Part shown: positions 60,925 through 64,000 of the stretch, one piece after another
Layout of the letters: each line of letters starts with the position of its first letter
How positions within the stretch are numbered: the stretch's first letter is position 1
The notes under the pieces: generated by a model
Seen by the model: only the letters and a program-made list of their open reading frames with translations
Databases searched by the model: none
Told to the model about the DNA's origin: nothing
Position numbers and translations under genes: made by a program
NCBI GenBank assembly: GCA_013396915.1
Contig: VWZL01000594.1
Coordinates: 1 to 64,000, forward strand
From: Stercorarius parasiticus
Lineage: Eukaryota > Chordata > Aves > Charadriiformes > Stercorariidae
Length of the DNA stretch: 64,000 nt
Direction of reading: 5' to 3'

Positions 60925-63758
60925 CTAAACTTACTAAAAAACTAAATAATGTAACTATGCTACATCGGCTCCAGTGAGAAAAACAGCATTTCTTAAGTGA
61001 ATGATACAAAATGGCAAGTTTCAAAATTAGTATCATTTCTGTAACACTGTTCCTATGGACAGCATGGACTACCAAGTCATGGTAACAGCTTCATTCCAAA
61101 CTAAACTCACTACAGCGTCAGATCAAAAGAGCCTCAAATATTTCAAAGTGTGTATTAGCTAATGAACTGGTACTTCTGTGCCCATTGCAATGCTTTCTTT
61201 TTGGCCCTCATACCAGTATTCCACAGGACTTTTTTGTTCTTAAGTAAGTAAAGGCATCAACCGAGTCAGTAAAGCACCTCTTACTGAATCTGCAGCAAAT
61301 TTTCAAGCACTCATCAGAATTCTATTAAATCAGGAGCTTGTCTTTAAATTGGTACGGTTCCCCACAGGAAAACAGATACAATAAATTTTAGGCTTATTCA
61401 ATGACTTACTGTAACAAGTGAGCAGCTCGTGAGTGGGATGGAGGGTATGAATCTGATAAATTAATGAGAAATCTCTTTCTCACAGAGTACAGGAGCCAAG
61501 TAGGACTCTGCCATTAGATCATTTATCCGGGCACTGCTTTATATTAAACAGCTCCTTCTAGAAGGAAAGATAATAAAGAGTATGTATTGGTGTGCAAACA
61601 CTAGTGGTAGGCAGCTTGTTACGGGCAGAAGCTATCAGGGCACCAACAGACTGGTGTGGAGTGAATCTGTATACCTGACCAGTGTGGAGTGAAATCCTTC
61701 ACACCAGCTGATGAAAGATACAAGGACTCGGTCCAACAGGAGCAGATATCAAACCCAAACAGGAGTTCTCCGTCCGAGAGTAGGAACTGGGGACCAAATC
61801 TTAGTGTCTTTTATTGAGTCTGAACACAATCCCTGCAACTAACTGACTGCACGAAAGCTACCAAAGGAAATCAAGATACAGCCACCTGAATGGCTACTTG
61901 TCGGTGCCAGAGACTTCCCCTCCTGTAATTAAGAAAATCAACAAATTCTGAAGATCTATGAAAAGGTAATGTAATTTAAATAGTTCAATTTCTATACAGA
62001 AACGGTAAGCCTTAAAAAAGTAGTATGTACGGGCTACTGTCTTCATCATATAGCTGAAAATAGTCTTTCAGATTCTTAAATTAGGAAGAAAATAATATGT
62101 TCAGGGTTCATTTGGATATGGAAAATTGCTCATTGCTGTCAACAGTGAACATGCCACAGGTCTCCTGGGTACTAGCAAACAGGACATCTCTGTGTGCTTA
62201 TGTGAGCAGAGTAGAAGCTGCAACATTGCTCTCGGTACTCTGTGGAAGTGTGCTCACTGTTACAGGGACGCCACTTTGCTATGTTATTAAAAAATGTGTC
62301 TCCTACAGTAGCAGTGTTTCACAATAAGCACAAGTATGGCTATCCACAACCACAGCAAGGGGTAACAGAGCAGAGAGTTAATGCGCATGAGAAAAGCCAG
62401 ACTAGTTAAAGCGTGTAAGTGTAATTGCCTTACTGAAAGTTACACTTATAAATGTATACAAAGTTTTAGAGAGGAAAAAAAATTAGATGAGGGTGAAAAC
62501 ATGAACACAAATGGAATTCATGCGCTCATTGAAGATAATCACTTCTGACTGTCACCACATTCATATGTTTGCCTTTTTTATTGCAGGCACATGTTTCCCA
62601 CTGATCCATACACAGGATGGGCATTAAGGTCAATAAGACAACACAAAACATGAGAAGCGAGGAGATCATTATGATAATGTTGTTCTCCATAAAGCTAGTC
62701 TTATTTGGAGAATAATGATTTTAAACAGCTGTCTGAACAGATATTACACTATGCTTTCACTGGTATCATTAAACAAAAAATGTCTAAAAGGATCAATCAC
62801 ACAAAACCAATAGTAACAGCCAGTACAAAAACCTTGCAAATTTCTTTTTATTACTATATTGATTTACTTCCTTTCATTTCCTCTACCTCTGGAGGAATAA
62901 AGAATGACAGTAAATTAACTATTTATAGTTATAAAAATAGTGACTTCCATCTGCTAGAACTTGGAACTGCTGTCCCAACAACTTGCATGCTTGATGAGAT
63001 ATGAACAGCAAAATATAATTAGGTAGCGTGAGTGATGTATAAAGTCACTTTTCACTGAAATACTCTTTAAAAAAAAAGCGTAGTAATACGCCAGACCGAC
63101 GGTATGTGCTCGGTATACCCAGATAATCAGAAGATTTGAAAACTTTTGGAACATTATCTGGAATATTTTTTCCACTTTGGAGACCTCCAGAGGACTAATA
63201 TCTCAGCATTACCATCCACAAATAAGTACATTACTAAGACAATCAGCAAGCAAGCTTTAATAATATATAATATTTAGACATACTAAGAGTCTAGGAAAAA
63301 AAACCACAACAAAATACAAAATGAGAGTACAGCTGTTCCCATTTGTAGCCTAAAGTATCTGAGCAAAAATCAAAACTCTTAGAAGTGCTTATGTAACACT
63401 TCGTATCACCATGTACCTATTTTTTATGTAACCATGATTTTTTTTTCCTAAGTATCAATTCAATTATCGAGTGGAATAGAATAGAGATACTGCTGTCAAA
63501 TGAAGGTCTCACTGAAAATAACAACTGGCAAACTGAACCATTCAATTATCTTCAGGAATATTAAATACACTTTATTCCTAAACAAGTATATCTAAACTTT
63601 GTGAACTAACATACTAAATAAATAAGCTTTACACTTTGTCTTCTCTGCTTGAGTCTTTCCATTTAGGAAAACCCTAAAAAATTACACCTCTTGGGGCATA
63701 TTGGGAGAAGTTGCACTGCTAGTATTTAAATTTTAACTGTGCTTTAGAAAAGATTTTT
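60925..63758. other. Unique non-coding DNA with a possible LTR relic
   Basis: No gene recognised. The part 61611-61943 is more GC-rich. On the minus strand it reads through a CTCAATAAAAGACACTAAG segment resembling a retroviral polyadenylation or promoter site, but I could not place LTR ends with matching target duplications. Two related words, TGGTGTGGAGTGAAT and CAGTGTGGAGTGAAA, occur 27 bases apart near 61655-61690. Confidence 0.4.
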
Positions 63759-63841
63759 CCCAGCAACTTTTGTCAACAATATTTTTTTCATGTGGAGGAG
63801 GAAGAAAAACTTAATTTAAATATACCTTGAGGTCTAGAAAA
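63759..63841 (+). repeat. 83-bp direct repeat, copy 2
   Basis: Identical to 60842-60924 and in the same orientation, 2917 bp downstream. Similarity stops sharply on both sides (GATTTTT before and TAGTTTAG after). Confidence 0.95.
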
Positions 63842-64000
63842 TAGTTTAGCAGCCCAGACCTTGTAGTAGTATTCAGAAAAAAACCGAACTTCTCACAAAT
63901 CTGCAGACATTACGGGCAGCTCGTCTCTAGCCAGAGCTTTATTTAGGAGAATCAAATCCCTTTGGTTTCATCACAGAGGAAAAAAATATGATTTTAAGGT
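63842..64000. other. Non-coding DNA to window end
   Basis: Nothing recognised in these last bases. Confidence 0.5.

Noticed and set aside
1..64000. CRISPR array, tRNA, rRNA, bacterial operon or integrated prophage
   Set aside because: No regularly spaced repeats, cloverleaf genes or dense long open frames are seen; the sequence is vertebrate-type non-coding DNA.

Overview
The window looks like bird nuclear DNA. The evidence is the set of interspersed repeats: several 5'-truncated CR1 LINEs ending in the avian ATTCTATG/ATTCTGTG octamer tail, an ERVL-type LTR of the kind that opens TGTACTGGTTTTGGCTGGG, and a second LTR family opening TGTATTGGG. Together these point to a neognath bird; the species cannot be read from the sequence. 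I find no host protein-coding exon, tRNA, rRNA or CRISPR array that I can support. The window is most likely a long intron or an intergenic desert of AT-rich, mostly unique DNA. All open reading frames with recognisable protein similarity belong to dead CR1 reverse transcriptases.

Layout. 1-2309 is unique AT-rich DNA. 2310-3259 is a CR1 3' portion on the plus strand. 3260-13367 is unique DNA with homopolymer and pyrimidine tracts. 13368-~13605 is a GC-rich LTR fragment with a TATA-like box and a YY1-type motif, followed by a G-rich tract. 13680-20421 is unique. 20422-20720 and 23781-23869 are minus-strand CR1 tails. 26866-26972 is a long imperfect hairpin. 27990-28067 and 28836-28913 are identical 78-bp direct repeats. 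31705-32449 is a minus-strand CR1 with an almost undamaged C-terminal reading frame. 32826-32935 is a probable ancient SINE relic. 35696-36455 is a probable solo LTR. 37678-37738 is a plus-strand CR1 tail. 42383-42960 is a solo ERVL LTR. 45480-45980 may hold a very old LINE relic. 55394-~56400 is a minus-strand CR1 with an internal deletion marked by the only N that I noticed in the window. 58178-58262 is MIR-like. 60842-60924 and 63759-63841 are identical 83-bp direct repeats.

There are no cooperating genes to describe. The window records transposon insertion and decay. The observations most worth checking are the pre-miRNA-like hairpin at 26866-26972, the two pairs of perfect ~80-bp local duplications (one copy flanked by an 11-bp direct repeat), and the N at the deletion junction in the CR1 at 55853. 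All similarities to repeat families are from memory of their typical sequences; no database search was run.
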